Source: Polytrichum commune (taxonomy: Eukaryota; Streptophyta; Polytrichopsida; Polytrichales; Polytrichaceae). From it: 64,000 nucleotides of DNA. The stretch is taken from assembly GCA_950295325.1 (NCBI GenBank), contig OX485808.1:43795180-43859179 (forward strand), in the 5' to 3' direction. The notes under the pieces were generated by a model. The model was not told the origin of the DNA and ran no database searches. It saw only the letters and a list, made by a program, of their open reading frames with translations. Below, piece by piece: positions 12,300 through 24,450 of this stretch; position 1 is the first letter of the stretch; each line of letters opens with the position of its first letter. A program made the position numbers and the translations under genes.

Positions 12300-13563
12300 T
12301 GCCAATGTATATACGTGTATAGACTACGACCCCACCAAATCCAAGTACCCCCTGACTCTACTTGGTCAATAGAGTTTTCCGCTGACTCAGCCGAGTTTCC
12401 TACTGGGAGTTGGTTCAACGTTTACTGTTCCATGTCTTTCATGTTCGGTTAACTTTTGTGGCGTGAATGTCGAAATGTGTAATTGAAAGTGTTTTTGGAC
12501 AAAAATGACGCAATCATGCATTGTTGACCACGAGTTGACTGCAATGAGCAAGTTGCAACACATGGTTGAAATGGATATGTTTTTCTTTCTTTTATTGTTG
12601 GGCCAGCATCATCTAAATTGATTCAAGTGGGTCCTAAATGCAATACCTTGCATGAGGAGCCAACATGTATTGATTTCGAGAGCATACACCGCCTTAACAC
12701 AAAATAACATAGTTCATTTTACTACCAACAAGCAATTGGTTGCAAGAGCGCTTTGTCCTAGTGTCGTCTTGCACACATGCCTAGGTTTAGTTGGTTGTCC
12801 AGCCAAGATCAAACTTTGGCTTCTTCTAGAGACTACTTTACATCGACAACCACTTACAACTGAACTTTGCTTGGAAAAGTGAGTTACTAACATCACATGT
12901 GACGAGTTCAGGTTGGTTGGCAGTCTTTGGGCCATTTCACCTACCAACCCTAGGTCTCTTTTCCCACAAAATAGAGCCGATCGACTTATTTGAGACCTAG
13001 GCTTACAACTTCTGCATGGCCCGGTTGGATAGAGTGTTTTTTTTAATTAGTAGCACGCATAATCATGCAAGTCATGCACAAAATATCAAGTTTAGGGAGT
13101 GCCGTGGCTTACTCAACAAAGTCGCAACATTAAAATATTGCTTGGTGGCAAGAGAAAGGGAAATTGCCTGCTCCATGCAAATTGAGCCTTCACTTACTTA
13201 CATGCAAACCCTTGAGCAGGAAACCCACCGCTATTGCAGGCTTCTGGTTAATTAATCTTAAATGGATCCTACTTAGAGCGATCAAAGGCATCTTTCAAGC
13301 TTCTAAGTATGAAAGGTCCCTTGGCATGCTCGTGAAAATCAAACTATAATAGAGGCACCTATTCCCGATCAAGATCCCATCGGCAATCTATAAGGTACTA
13401 GAATTTCAATAAAGTTAAATTTTGAATTTTGATCATGTTGGGATTGAATTTCGATCGGGTCAGAACCAATAGTGTCATGACACATGTCAGGGTTTTGAGT
13501 GCTAAAGTGAGGAGGAATGAGTGGCTAAGATAAGGGGGTTTTGGCACACTCTAGACATTGGTG
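12300..13563. other. No gene seen
   Basis: AT-rich intergenic sequence. Frames at 12652-12947 on both strands and at 13016-13349 have no protein-like pattern and no good splice context. Nothing else recognised. Confidence 0.5.
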
Positions 13564-13566
13564 TTA

Positions 13567-13960
13567 GAGCATCCTCAGTCGGTCTAGGTAAAGCTCACTG
13601 CAAACCAAGACCTATCTTGCTTAAAATTGCTCAAAATTTAGAGGGAGTGCACCAAATCTTGCTTAAAATGGACAGATCCTCCCACACTCCCTCTAAATGT
13701 CAAAAATTTGGAGGGAGTGTGGGAGGATCTTTCCATTTTAAAGCAAGATTTGGTGCACTCCCTCTAAAATTTGAAAATGTGGTGTTTTCAATGAGGGATT
13801 TCACCTACGTCAAATTTTTACAATTCTTTTTTCTTGAGAAATATCTCACGTTTATTTAGGTGTGCTTCTAATGATGGTAATTTCAGTTTCTAATTTTAGG
13901 TCAGTCAAAAGTTAGGTTTTGGTTTGCAGTGAGCTTTACCTAGACCGACTGAGGATGCTC
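13567..13960. mobile_element. Tourist/PIF-Harbinger MITE, 394 bp, nested palindrome
   Basis: Terminal inverted repeats begin GAGCATCCTCAGTCGGTCTA and match perfectly for 41 bp, then imperfectly further in; the target duplication is TTA on both sides (13564-13566 and 13961-13963), diagnostic of PIF/Harbinger. A second, near-perfect palindrome fills the centre (about 13632-13773), each arm about 68 bp around a very short loop. The whole element could fold into a long hairpin RNA. It has no coding capacity; the frame at 13521-13859 is the element itself. The intact ends suggest recent activity. Confidence 0.9.
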
Positions 13961-13963
13961 TTA

Positions 13964-15933
13964 TGTTTAGGCCAACTTTTGGCTTCAATGATTCATAGTA
14001 ATTTCAATTAAAGTAATTAAAATATCTATAAATTTTGTAGTCCACCTAATTTCTATCTTCATGTAGAGGATTTTTTTTGGCACCATCACATATGACGCAT
14101 AGTCTCTTAAGTGGTCGGTTATGCGCACCTCTAATCTACATTGACAAATACTTGTCACATTGTGATTTGGCTAGTTAAGGGCGAGGCATCCATAGTTGAC
14201 TAGGTCCGTTTAATCGCTCACTAGGGTCATGTAATGTTGACGTGATGAGATCTATATTTGTTAGGCGAACAGAGTTAAGGTTTTTGTGGCAATAACTTGT
14301 GATTGATTACCTTTGTAGTAGTTTTGACAAATGTTGTAGCCAAGCACTGGCATTTAGTTTAACATCTATGTTTGGGTGTTGGGAGTTTCATTAATTCGGA
14401 TGGGGTCACATCATAGCACACAAAAAACGAGTGCACCAAAAAATCCACGTCACATCTCCAATGGAGATGGTTACTTTATCACAAAAAACCATAAGGACAC
14501 ATGGGCTTCAAAAAGCCTCTTTGATGCTCCTAGATCTAAGTCCCGTGATGGACACGTAACTAGACTATTATGAACTATATACGGAAGAAGACTATTATGA
14601 AGCCTCGAGGGTGAACTCAACTAGGCTATTATGAAGCTAAGTGGATAAGAATGAACCAGTGGCAATCTAGTTTATTACTTTTAACCCCTAGAGGTAATTT
14701 TGATAACTACTTCTAACTACTCTTAACTCCTCTTATGCTGGATATCTTATATTATCTTATCTCAACTTGTCAGCCAAGTTGTTAGCTCCAACAAGAATAC
14801 CCTCCCCCCTCAGTTCAATCCCGTTGTTAGACAAGTAACTATGTCCACCTTAACGGTCGCCACTAATGTGCCCAAACACTCCTCATATATTGGGTTAACA
14901 TGTAGATTGACAATGTGTTACCCTAACCTCGCCACTTTAAAATTTGTAGCAATTTCCATATTCATAAAATAGAATTCTCATGAAATATAATTATTTCCTA
15001 TTATTTCTCCTAAACAAATGCAAATTCTCTTATTTTATTGGTTATAGATGCCTCAACCTTAGTGCCACCTTGTTAACACTTCACTACACTAACCATACGA
15101 TTTAGTGTGGTCCACTCTATTCATTGCCGTCCCAAAAGTGTTGTGTGGCAATCATAATGTGTCATCCATACTAAAATAGCATGTCTTTAGATTATTAACT
15201 TTCAAGTGCGTACTTATTATGTTGATCTTACAGCTTGTGGTGACTAACATAATTATAGTGTAATTTATCTATTGCTTTCATGTAGTAGTTTTGCTATATA
15301 GCAAGTATGATGTGATGCATATAACTTGAACCATTGTCATTATCATGACATCATTTGAAAATTGACAATGTTGAGTGCTATGATTTTTACACAAGCATTT
15401 TGCATTCGATAAGTTGTGATATAGGAATGTCATGTACATTCAAGAGTTCATTTTTTTAAATGACTTCTTGGAATTAGAGCAAGAAAACCACCTCGGACAT
15501 GAGGCATTTGTACTTGTCCCATAACTTAGTTCTATAAACATGGCCGGGGATTCCATACAAGCTTAAGTCTATGATCAAGGGTGAAAGTATTGCTTATCTT
15601 GCCAACCTGTAGTTGATATCACATCTTTTTAAAGCGAGACACACAAAAGCAACAAATTGGTGTAATATGGTGTAAAACAAACTCTAAAATCAATGATAAA
15701 AAAAAATCAACAAGCTTTAATGATTTTTGTTAGATGAATAAGAGGCGTGCTCGTATGTGATGATTCCATGTGCCCCACTTTGCATCGTTGGTAAAATGAC
15801 CCCGCCCACACTACATATATAAATGCCTTATTTGTTGTAGTGTACGTCTACCAAATTGAACGTACCTCCACCATCTACGTACCTAGTAGGGTCCCATGGT
15901 GAGTTCTCCAAGGAACATTGTGGACACACACAC
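13964..15933. other. No gene seen
   Basis: AT-rich intergenic DNA. A short iterated motif ACTATTATGAA-like occurs several times around 14560-14640. No coding, RNA or element signature recognised beyond this. Confidence 0.5.
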
Positions 15934-15936
15934 TTA

Positions 15937-16501
15937 GGGGTTGTTTGGACCATGAAGTCGTCTCAAGGCCATGTGAAATATGTGATTGGTTGTTGAACTT
16001 ATCCCGGGCCACTTTGGTTTACAACAAGGAAAATATGTCAAAGTGACCATGAAGTTCAAGGTCCCCAAAAGACATATTTTAAGGTCTACATCATCCACTG
16101 ACATGGTCCAATGGATTTTGCGGTGGAAGAGGCAAAAGAGGTGTTGTGGTAGGTAAAGGCAAGGGCCCATGATAGAGAAATGATGTTAAAATAGAAATTC
16201 AGTGATTTTTTTTGGGGGAAGAGAAGGTGGAGACAAAAGAAGACAAAAGAATGGTCAAACTTTATTTTTTTATTTTTTTATTTTTTCAAAACTGCACTTT
16301 TTTGACATATATTAAAAAAATCAGCACATTGACTATTTGGTGCATGCTCATTCCTCTCGGTCCACATTTGATTTACACCTAGTGAAGGGTCCAAAGACTT
16401 TGTAAATTGGGTTTTCAAAAAAATCAGACTATGGAAGTTGGACCATGGAAGAAGGCCATCTTCCATGGTCAAACTTCATGATCCATGGTGTAAACTGGCC
16501 C
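15937..16501. mobile_element. Tourist-like MITE, 565 bp
   Basis: The left end begins GGGGTTGTTTGGACCATGAA; the right end, read inward on the other strand, begins GGGCCAGTTTACACCATGG. Both are bounded by TTA (15934-15936 and 16502-16504). The 'GGG..GTTTGG' start and TTA duplication are typical of Tourist/PIF-Harbinger MITEs. A 12-bp-arm hairpin (GACCATGGAAGA and its complement) lies at 16441-16470 just inside the right end. The TIRs are more diverged than those of the 13567 element, so this copy is older. Minus-strand frames at 15934-16170 and 16278-16472 are internal to it. Confidence 0.7.
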
Positions 16502-16656
16502 TTATTACCAAAAAACTACGTACTACTTTGTTTACAATATACCATTCTACACATACCTTCAAGTTGTTCACAATATGTCATTTGGTTTGGAGTTTCAGAG
16601 TTTGCAAAGGCTTAGTAACATGCTTGTAAATTCTCTCTTAAACACAACCCTATACA

Positions 16657-16674
16657 CACAATGAATACATACAT

Positions 16675-16715
<41 letters not shown>
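16657..16715. repeat. (CATA)n/(CA)n microsatellite
   Basis: A run of CATA repeats passes into a pure CA run of about 36 bp. Confidence 0.95.
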
Positions 16716-16718
<3 letters not shown>

Positions 16719-16719
16719 T

Positions 16720-17289
16720 TTTTGTTAAGGATATTTGTCTACAACTTCACCAAAATTCAGACGTGACCGTATTTCAAATGTTGCTTAGTAATTACTAACC
16801 AACTCTGAGACTGGCCCCACTAAATCATAGAATAAAATGCCATAAGTAGATTAGTGTACGTACTCTGCCATGTAGGAACCACGTGGCAGGGGAATAGTTG
16901 ATTACTTGTAAGCTTGCTTGGCTCCAATTGGTTACAAAAGAAAAGCCATGTTTGGCAACTCGTCACACTAATAAGTATTGCTTTATACACGGCTTGGGGC
17001 CGGCCCCGCTTTATGAATTTTTTTTGGGCCCAACCTTGTCCTCGATTCTGGGGTCCGATGATCTCGAGGGTTAAGTTTCATGAAGCTTATCACGGTCAAT
17101 GTCCGGTGTTCTCGATAATTAAGTTTCATGACACTTATCATGAGAGATGGCCTCTATAGGGTTGTCATTAGTGAATCGAAATCGGGTCCCATTAGACTAA
17201 ATTGGGGCGTTTGAATCTATTATGGCATCAAAATGCTCCTATAGATTTATCTACCATGTTCAATGGATTAACCGATGGGTGTGGTTTAG
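16720..17289. other. No gene seen
   Basis: Short spaced direct repeat around 17073-17135 (TTAAGTTTCATGA-type wording twice). Nothing else recognised. Confidence 0.45.
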
Positions 17290-17980
17290 GAGGCACACCA
17301 AATTCTTGATTAATGGCTTATATGTTCACTTTTGTCTTAAGTGTATAATTAGCACCTTAATTGTTGTGTTATTAGCCTAATGCTACCATATTTATACTAA
17401 TTGTTGCCTTATTAGACTAACATATAGCTTAAGCCATACTATATGCTTGATTATATGCTTAAATATTTCATTTTTATCTTAAGTGTGTGATTAACACCCT
17501 AATTTTTGTGTTATTAGCGTAATCCTATCATATTTGTGCTATTTACTGTGTTATTGGACTAACCCATTGTCTAATGCACGCCAAATTCTTGATTAACGAC
17601 CGAAATGTTTCATTTTTATCTTAAGTGTATGATTAGCGCCTTCATTGTTGTGTTATTACCTTATTGCTAACATACTTATACTAATTGTTGCCTTATTAGA
17701 CTAACCCATAGCCTAAGCCATACCATGTGCTTGATTAAATGCTTAAATGTTTCATTCTTATCTTAAGTGTGTGCTTACCACCCTAACTGTTGTGTTATTA
17801 GCTTAATGCTATCATATTTATGCTAATTGATGCGTATTAGACAAATCATTAACCTAAGCCATCCTATATGCTTGATTAAATGCTCAAATGTTTCATTTTT
17901 ATCTTGAGTGTGTGATTAACGCCCTAATTGTTTTCTTGTTAGTCTAATGCAATCATATTTATGCTAATTGTTGTGTTATT
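17290..17980. repeat. Tandem array, about 5 units of ~143 bp
   Basis: The phrase ATCTTAAGTGTGTGATTA and its variants recurs near 17335, 17476, 17620, 17760 and 17902, each followed by a TGTGTTATTAG block and a TATTTATGCTAATTG block. Units differ by roughly 10-20 percent by eye, so the array is old. No coding potential. Confidence 0.85.
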
Positions 17981-18200
17981 AGAGGAGTAGAGAGGAGAGG
18001 AGAGGTAAAGAATTAACCCCTTAAAGATTGACGGACAAGATGACCTCAATCCAATGAATGAGCCCAATCCGATCCAGATGAGAGTTCGGGTCAAGGAAAA
18101 GCTCGTCCCCATTTCTTCATTAGGATCCGATGATTTGGCACCAAATTTGTGCCACCTAAGATGCCACATAAGATGAGTGAGTGTTCGGGCCGGCCTCTAG

Positions 18201-18283
18201 TATAAAGGCCTGATTTGATGAAATCCTATTGGCCCAAATTCTGAGAGTTCGTGCCGGCCGTCAATCCGGCCCCAAGTATAAAG
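18201..18283 (+). promoter_or_regulatory. Possible core promoter: two TATAAAG boxes
   Basis: TATAAAG occurs at 18201-18207 and 18277-18283, each preceded by a GCCGGCC-type GC block, as if a promoter segment had duplicated. They lie 750-830 bp upstream of the glycosylase start codon, which would imply a long leader holding copies of the repeat described at 18676. Inferred from position and motif only. Confidence 0.35.
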
Positions 18284-18636
18284 TGGCACTAAGTGTTCGG
18301 AGACTCTTCGAGGTGAAGCTTTCTTACTGTATCAGAGAATTCTTCCACAAATTCCTCTTTACCGCCACCGATCGTCGATCCTTGCTCTCCACGATCTTCA
18401 CCTTCTCCACGTGCCACCCTTCACAGTATTTCCATTCTGCGCGAGTCAAACTCGCTTTCTTATTACTCTCACTGACCAACCTACGCTGAGTTGCAACTTG
18501 CATTGATACCCTAGGGTTACATCAGTTGCGGTGAATGGCATTGGAGTGCGAACTTCGTTTGTTTTGTTGATGGTGGTTCAGTGCTTTCTGGAAGTTTTCG
18601 TGCGTTTTAATTTTTTGGGTTACTATTGTACTGTCC

Positions 18637-18653
18637 GGGGGGGGGGGGGGGGG
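18637..18653. repeat. Poly(G) tract, 17 G
   Basis: An uninterrupted run of 17 G in the probable 5' leader of the glycosylase gene. Such a run can form G-quadruplex structures and is prone to length change and sequencing error. Confidence 0.9.
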
Positions 18654-18675
18654 CGTTAAATTAATTTTAAGCTCC

Positions 18676-19690
18676 GGAAAATCTCTTGGAGGACTGGTTT
18701 TTCATGTGTCAAGGATGTCACCACTTGGTCGCGAATTGGTTCAGTGGATTTTTTGAGATTTTTGTTCGATTTTCCTTTGATTTTTCTACGGTGTATTGCT
18801 AAGTGTTAGATCGCTTTGTATCCAGCTGCGGCAACTTGCGTGAAGGGTTAGTTTGTGATGTCGACGATGACATCAATTGGTCATGAAGCCAGTCAGTGAT
18901 TTTTGGTAGTTTTTATTTGGGTTACTTTCCGGGGAAAATAAATCTTCAGCTGCGGCGAATTGCTTGTAAGGCTGGTTCCCACTCGGTCATAAATTGGTCC
19001 AGTGATTTCTTTTCCGAAATTTTTGGGCATGACCGCATCGAAATTGGTGGCGATGGTACCCACGGGTCGGATCCTGCGCTCGCACAGCGGGAAGGCGGTA
19101 GTGGCGAGCGCGGCAGCGGTAGAATCTAAGCTCAACTTGAAGTCGAAGAAAATTGTAAACAGAGATGCAGAGAAGCTGAAAGCTGTTGCACAAGAGAAGC
19201 GAGGTGGCAAGAGGGAGGGCGAAGTGCAGCCATTTGCAAGTGAGGATGTTGTTGGGAAGGCGGAGAAGCGGTTACGGAAATCTAATAACAAGAGTGTAGT
19301 AGTAGTTGCCGAAACCCCCTTGAGTGTCGCAATTACGGAAGCAGTTTTACCAACGGTACAAGAAGAGAATTCTACTGCCATCCTGTTGCAGGTGAAAAAA
19401 CCCAACCTTGCCATTTGGTGGGGAATTGCTTGCTTAAAACTTTGGTTTTTGGTATTGAGTATGTCTTCACTTGGTCATTAATTGGTTTATTAATTTGTTG
19501 AAATTTGACTTGATTTAAGAAAATGTGCGGTGGACTTTTAGGTCATCTGTGAAATTGTAATCATTATCGGAAGTTGTTTGAGTGTGGAGTCGGGGGGAAT
19601 TGCTTGGACGGATGGTTTATGGTGTTGAGGATGTCATCACTTGGTTATGAAATGGTTCAGTCATTTTGTGAGAATTTCTTTGGATGTTTA
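18676..19690 (+). repeat. Five diverged copies of a ~90-bp repeat in leader and intron 1
   Basis: Related blocks, about 18676-18780, 18823-18920, 18947-19025, 19417-19515 and 19593-19690, share the wording GAATTGCTTG, then GATGTCATCACTTGGTCAT, then AATTGGTTCAGTGATTTTTT. Three lie upstream of the glycosylase ATG and two in its first intron. The third copy ends immediately before the start codon. They are direct repeats with about 20-30 percent divergence. Confidence 0.7.
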
Positions 19691-20873
19691 TAAGATTTCT
19701 TCAATGGTAGAGGGAAATTGTGCATGTTGGCACCTTGTCGCAGGTAAAAAGCTCGTGGAGCAGCAGTCTGTCATCGGCAGAGTCCCTTGCTGAAGCAACC
19801 AAATTTCTGACTGCGGCGGATCCTAAGCTGGGGAGCATCATAGCGAGCCATGGGCAGGGGCCCAAGTTTGAGAAATGCGATAACTGTTTCGTGGCTCTGG
19901 TGCGCAGCATTGTGTACCAACAGCTTGCTGGCAAGGCTGCCGCTACAATTCACGGCCGCCTTGTTGCACTCTGTGGGGTAAGTATGTCACTCCAATCTCC
20001 ACAAATGTTTCTTCCTCCCCAGCAATTGCACATTTCATATCCAATGGCAACCTCGCAAGGTTTTAGGGTTGTTGTTCATTTGCACCGAGCTTCAACTCAA
20101 ACGTTGTCGCAGATAAGCTATAATGACTTGCCAAGTGGCAGTCTTCAGGGAGTCACATAAGGCTAACATTTGCTACCCGCTTGTCGATGCCCTGGTTTGC
20201 ATCGTGTCCATGATAGAAGGTATACATGGGCACTTCCTAATCAGTGTAAACTTTGGTAGTGACATTAAAGTCTTACATATACAAGCTTACTTGGATCCAA
20301 TGCAGCCAATGAATAGTTTTAGATTTAATACATTTGAATCTGTACTAGTGATCACATTGTCTGTTCCTAGTGTTGAATCCCAGGATGGTCGTGGTTTTGT
20401 GTTGCAAAGTGGAAATCTTCTGACCACTTGAGATTGTGGGGTGGTAACAGGGGCCAGATTGTGTGACACCTGCTGTCATTGCAGCCCTGACAGTTGAGCA
20501 GCTTCGAGAAGTGGGTGTCTCAGGGCGCAAGGCGACGTATCTTCACGACTTAGCCAAACACTTTTTATCAGGAGCACTCTCAGATGAGAAACTGGTGATG
20601 ATGAACGAGGACGAACTCGTCAAAGTTTTGACGGCAGTGAAGGGCATTGGGGTTTGGTCTGCGCACATGTTCATGATTTTCTATCTTCACAAACCTGATG
20701 TGCTTCCAGTTGGAGATCTGGCCATCCGCAAGGGCTTTCAGACATTGTACTGTCTCAAGGCATTGCCATCAGTGACTGAAATGGAGCAGCTTGCAAGCTC
20801 TTGGCGACCATATCGGTCTTTAGCATCTTGGTACCTGTGGCGTGTCAAGGAAACCATTCTGCCAGTTGCTTGA
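19029..20873 (+). CDS. DNA-3-methyladenine glycosylase, AlkA/HhH-GPD type (3 exons)
   Basis: Base-excision repair enzyme that removes alkylated purines. Three exons join in phase 0: 19029-19391 (donor CAG|GTGAAA), 19744-19977 (acceptor GTCGCAG, donor GGG|GTAAGT) and 20451-20873, giving 339 aa. Residues 1-121 are a basic, low-complexity N-terminal extension, possibly with targeting or nuclear signals. The catalytic domain starts near residue 130; FVALVRSIVYQQLAGKAA is the characteristic substrate-pocket helix. The helix-hairpin-helix VKGIGVWSAHMFM sits near 262-274, and the catalytic aspartate is in PVGDLAIRKG near 288. The late WRPYRSLASWYLWR motif matches the family. The start is the first ATG in frame; the frame continues upstream without another ATG. 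Exons 2 and 3 match plant family members well. All key residues are present and the gene looks functional. Confidence 0.92.
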
Positions 20874-23760
20874 TTGTGAAATTGCAGTGTCTGCTGCTCT
20901 CTGAGCGTGAATCAAACCAAATGTAATTATAGTTTAAGGTACGCTGCCTGGCTTGCATGTCCTGAAATTCACAAGAGCTTAAAGGAAATTCTGTGGAAAT
21001 GCTCTTGTGTGTGCTCAACTTATTATTGAGCACATCCTTGTTCTTTGCAACGAACATGGAAACTCTGGACATGCAGACTATGGCACTCAAAGCTTGTGAA
21101 GAATTTATTGTGAGTGAGGGATCGTAACTAATGCTTGAGCAAACATATGACAACACACGAGGGAGTTGTGCCTTAAAATCGCTGGTGAGGTAATTTCTGC
21201 AAGTGCTTTGCGCGCTCTAGCGTGCAATCCAACGTGAAATCTCAGATGAACCAGAAATATCCATACCTTGCATCTTATCCCATGCAAACAGCTCGTTGTG
21301 TGAAGTAAAATCTTTCCCACTGTTTCCAGAAGTTATGTAATACTGACAAGGATACAATTCTTGCCCATCTTTCAGCATGCTTTTGAAGCTTGAAGACAGT
21401 CTTGTGTGTATTGATCTTGAGGTGGTGTAGAGGACTAGATGATGCTGCGTAGAGGGTCCTAGGGCATTCAGTGGTTGCTCTGCATATGGAGGTCATTGTC
21501 TGATACATTCTTTGTGATGCATTTGGCAAAATTTGCTTCAACAATTTGGTTTTGATAGTGTTTCTGATTTTCTGCTTTTTTGTGCCAATTTGCACTCTCT
21601 TCTTGTTGCTTTACGTGGAAGTTCGCACAGACTTCAGTCTAGAGAATGGTAGACTGGAACTTTCGATACAATCCTCTTGGGATTCTACCATGGCTGGGAT
21701 TTGTGACTGGATGGATATGTATGCTTTAAACTTTGTGGGATTGATGTGTAAGTTTTGTCTTAACATAAAAGCTTCATGACTTGATCTGTTTTGGAGACTG
21801 AATTCCTGACAACTACCTTCACAACACAACAAAGTAATATTTTTATACGTGGAGATTTTTGAGAAATGACATTGTCTGCATCTGCTACTTTGAAATCCTT
21901 GGTGGGGAAGTGGTGACGACTATGTACTTATGCATAAATTAGTGCAAGCTATCACTTGTCCAAAGCTTTTAGTTATGGGTTCATACTTTTTACAAGTAGG
22001 TAAATCCCTCAGTTTGCAATTCTCAAGGCAAGTTCCACACTCTGAACATACACTCCGAAGATATTTCAGATTTTTTGAGTTCATTCTCAATGGTTTTGTA
22101 CCCTAAACTTACATGAAATGAAGATAAATGCTGAGAACAGAGAACAGAGAACCCTAAACCAGCTGAAGAATGGATGTAATCTGTGCCTTCGAAGAAGACC
22201 TGTCCATACGGTCGGTTCTCCTAATACGGACATATACGGTTGCATATGAATACAATACATACAAGAAAGTCAGCTTATACAGTACAGTACATTGAAGTTG
22301 GCCTTGTGGAACCATTTGACCAAGTTCAAAATGCATATATTTGGGGTCAAATTTCTTGTATATTCTGAATAAACATGTAATTATGATATTTAGACTAGTA
22401 TAAATTCTTGCTTCTTCATGCAAGGAGGATCTTTTAGTTTTCTTCTTCAGGTGGTTAGTTAGAGGTTTTCTATTGATTCTTTGCAGGGGTTGATCATCGA
22501 TGTAATTGGCTATTTGGAACTTGATGCATCTCAAAGACTACTAGCAAGGTGATAATGTTTCGTGTGAAATGAATTTTATCAAAATATGACAGTACCTCAT
22601 GCGATGCATCACTTTGCAGATCGCCGATTTACATCGATGATCAACGCCTGCAAAGATCAGTGGAGATCCTCACACTCACATAAGGGATAGTGAAGAGCTT
22701 CTTGTCTTTGTCAAGAGAGCTGCTACATGAGTGTGCTTTTGTCGGTTTGTTTGGTTTGTCTAGTTGTCAGGTTGTTTGGTGAATACAAGTCTGGTTGCTT
22801 GTTTGGTTGTCTGGTGAATGTGAGTTTGAACTGATGTCTGGATTCACCAACGAAGACACTTTCTTTAGGAGCTGCTTGGAAGTTGTTGACATAATGGATT
22901 GCTACAAATCTACTTGTATGGCTAGTAAAATCTCAGGTGTGTATAGGAGGGTTGGATGTTCAGGTCTCCGAATAACTCCAGCACAGCCCACCGAGGCTGG
23001 TGGAGGTAAGCTATTCGGAGCTGTGAGCTTTGCCTTTGTGGCTTTGTGTCGGTACTGGTGGGACAGGCTTTACTTCTGTAGTATGTTGGAACCCTACGTT
23101 TTTGATGGCCATCGGATGCGGCTCTTCTGGAAGCAGGGTTGTGTGCCGGGAGCCAGGAGACGAGGAGCTCTGATCTGCAGACTCAGCATGTTGTCGATCG
23201 GCGTGAACGAATCTCTGGCTATACTGTGATACGACGAGCCTCCTGAGGGAACTTGACCAATTCGATATGAGCTTTCGTCGCAGGGTTTCTGTGCTGAAGG
23301 GAGGACGGAGGAGTAATTTTGCGAACCACATACGATGATGTTGGTGATGATGCTTTGTATGTTGGAGTTTGCATCGAAATGGAAGTTGCTGTGGACACGA
23401 TATTGAGCCTTGAGACAAAGCTTGAGGTTCGATCTTTACGTTTATGTGTGGTTGTTCGGGGTGAGAGTTGAGTGTCTTTGCGCTCGCTGAAGCAAATTTG
23501 TTGGCGAGCGGAGGATGCCCGATCTGCACTTGTGGTGGACTGGAGCGACGGCCGCCATGTGTCTCTGAGTTTGCTCAACCGAGCATATTGTGGTTTGGGG
23601 TTTCGGCACACCAGCAGGGTACAAAGTTTATAGGTTTTCGATGCTGATGTGATTTTGAGGTTGCACTCCCTTTCTCATGTGCACATCTGCAGCTTACGAA
23701 TACATATAGTTGCAAACGCGGAATCGAATATATGTATCCAGGTACTAATTGTGAACCTAC
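20874..23760. other. Intergenic DNA with possible unresolved exons
   Basis: No gene could be assembled. A 30-bp near-identical sequence occurs in opposite orientations at about 22475-22507 and 22626-22658 (both contain TACATCGATGATCAAC). Overlapping open frames on both strands between 22795 and 23874 have a fairly high GC content; some could be exons of the minus-strand gene whose fragment is at 23761-24018, but splice sites do not connect convincingly. Confidence 0.4.
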
Positions 23761-24018
23761 TTTCAAGTTGAGGTGCATGACGGCGGCGCCAATCGTGAAG
23801 CCCTTATTGTCAAGCGCCACCAAGCACTCAAGAATCAGCCGTGAGGATGTGGCGCAGCAGAGTCGCCATGTCAAAGCACTGGTCTTTAATGAGTTCCGGT
23901 GAGCTCAGGTCTTCTTTACCGGCCTATGAATGCTAACGTTGCCGCAAGTACTAACCGAACAGGTTGGCCTTGATCGATTCGTGCAGCGACCTCGTTGCAA
24001 AAATTCCTGACAGAGTAC
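23761..24018 (-). pseudogene. Fragment of an unidentified minus-strand gene, two exons
   Basis: Exon 24018-23956 (acceptor TTACAGCAG, donor CG|GTTAGT) reads GTLSGIFATRSLHESIKANLF. Exon 23910-23761 (acceptor AAAGAAG) continues in matching phase as DLSSPELIKDQCFDMATLLR and HILTADS, then meets a TGA. The next frame stays open and protein-like (ECLVALDNKGFTIGAAVMHL) to a donor at GAAA|GTAGGT. A one-base shift near 23840 would reconcile the halves, so this looks like a decaying copy of a host gene; alternatively the TGA is the genuine end of a short protein. I do not recognise the family. The tiny intron (45 bp) is a weak point. Confidence 0.33.
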
Positions 24019-24450
24019 CTGCTGTAAGTGTGCCGTATGGCTGAGAGCTCCCCTCATTCCAAAGAACAGGAGGTACATAACGATACGAAGTGAATGTAGT
24101 GAAAGAATGGAATCAATCGGACGCTGTATTATATTTGGAGATAGACTGTATGCAAATCCAGTGCAATTCGAAGGTGCAGATTCTAGACTTTTGAAAGAAA
24201 CATGTGTAACTGCTTGATACTGAACTTATGGAAAGAAGATGATGACGTTGCAGATATATCGATGGCTGAAGGAATATTCTAAGCCATTGTGCAACAGAAG
24301 CGATTTACTTTTCTTCCGGAGGTCACATGGACAAAGATAGAAAACATCAAATTTTGCAATTGCTGCAAGTCATTTGAAGCCTCTAGGTATATAGAATAGC
24401 CGTATCAGTACTTATACTGTGTAGGGAATCACTGAGTAACGAGTTAGACC

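Noticed and set aside
22795-23611. Long open frames on both strands (144, 172 and 130 codons)
   Set aside because: They overlap one another in a GC-richer stretch, none shows a domain, and no splice partners were convincing; left as unresolved rather than called.
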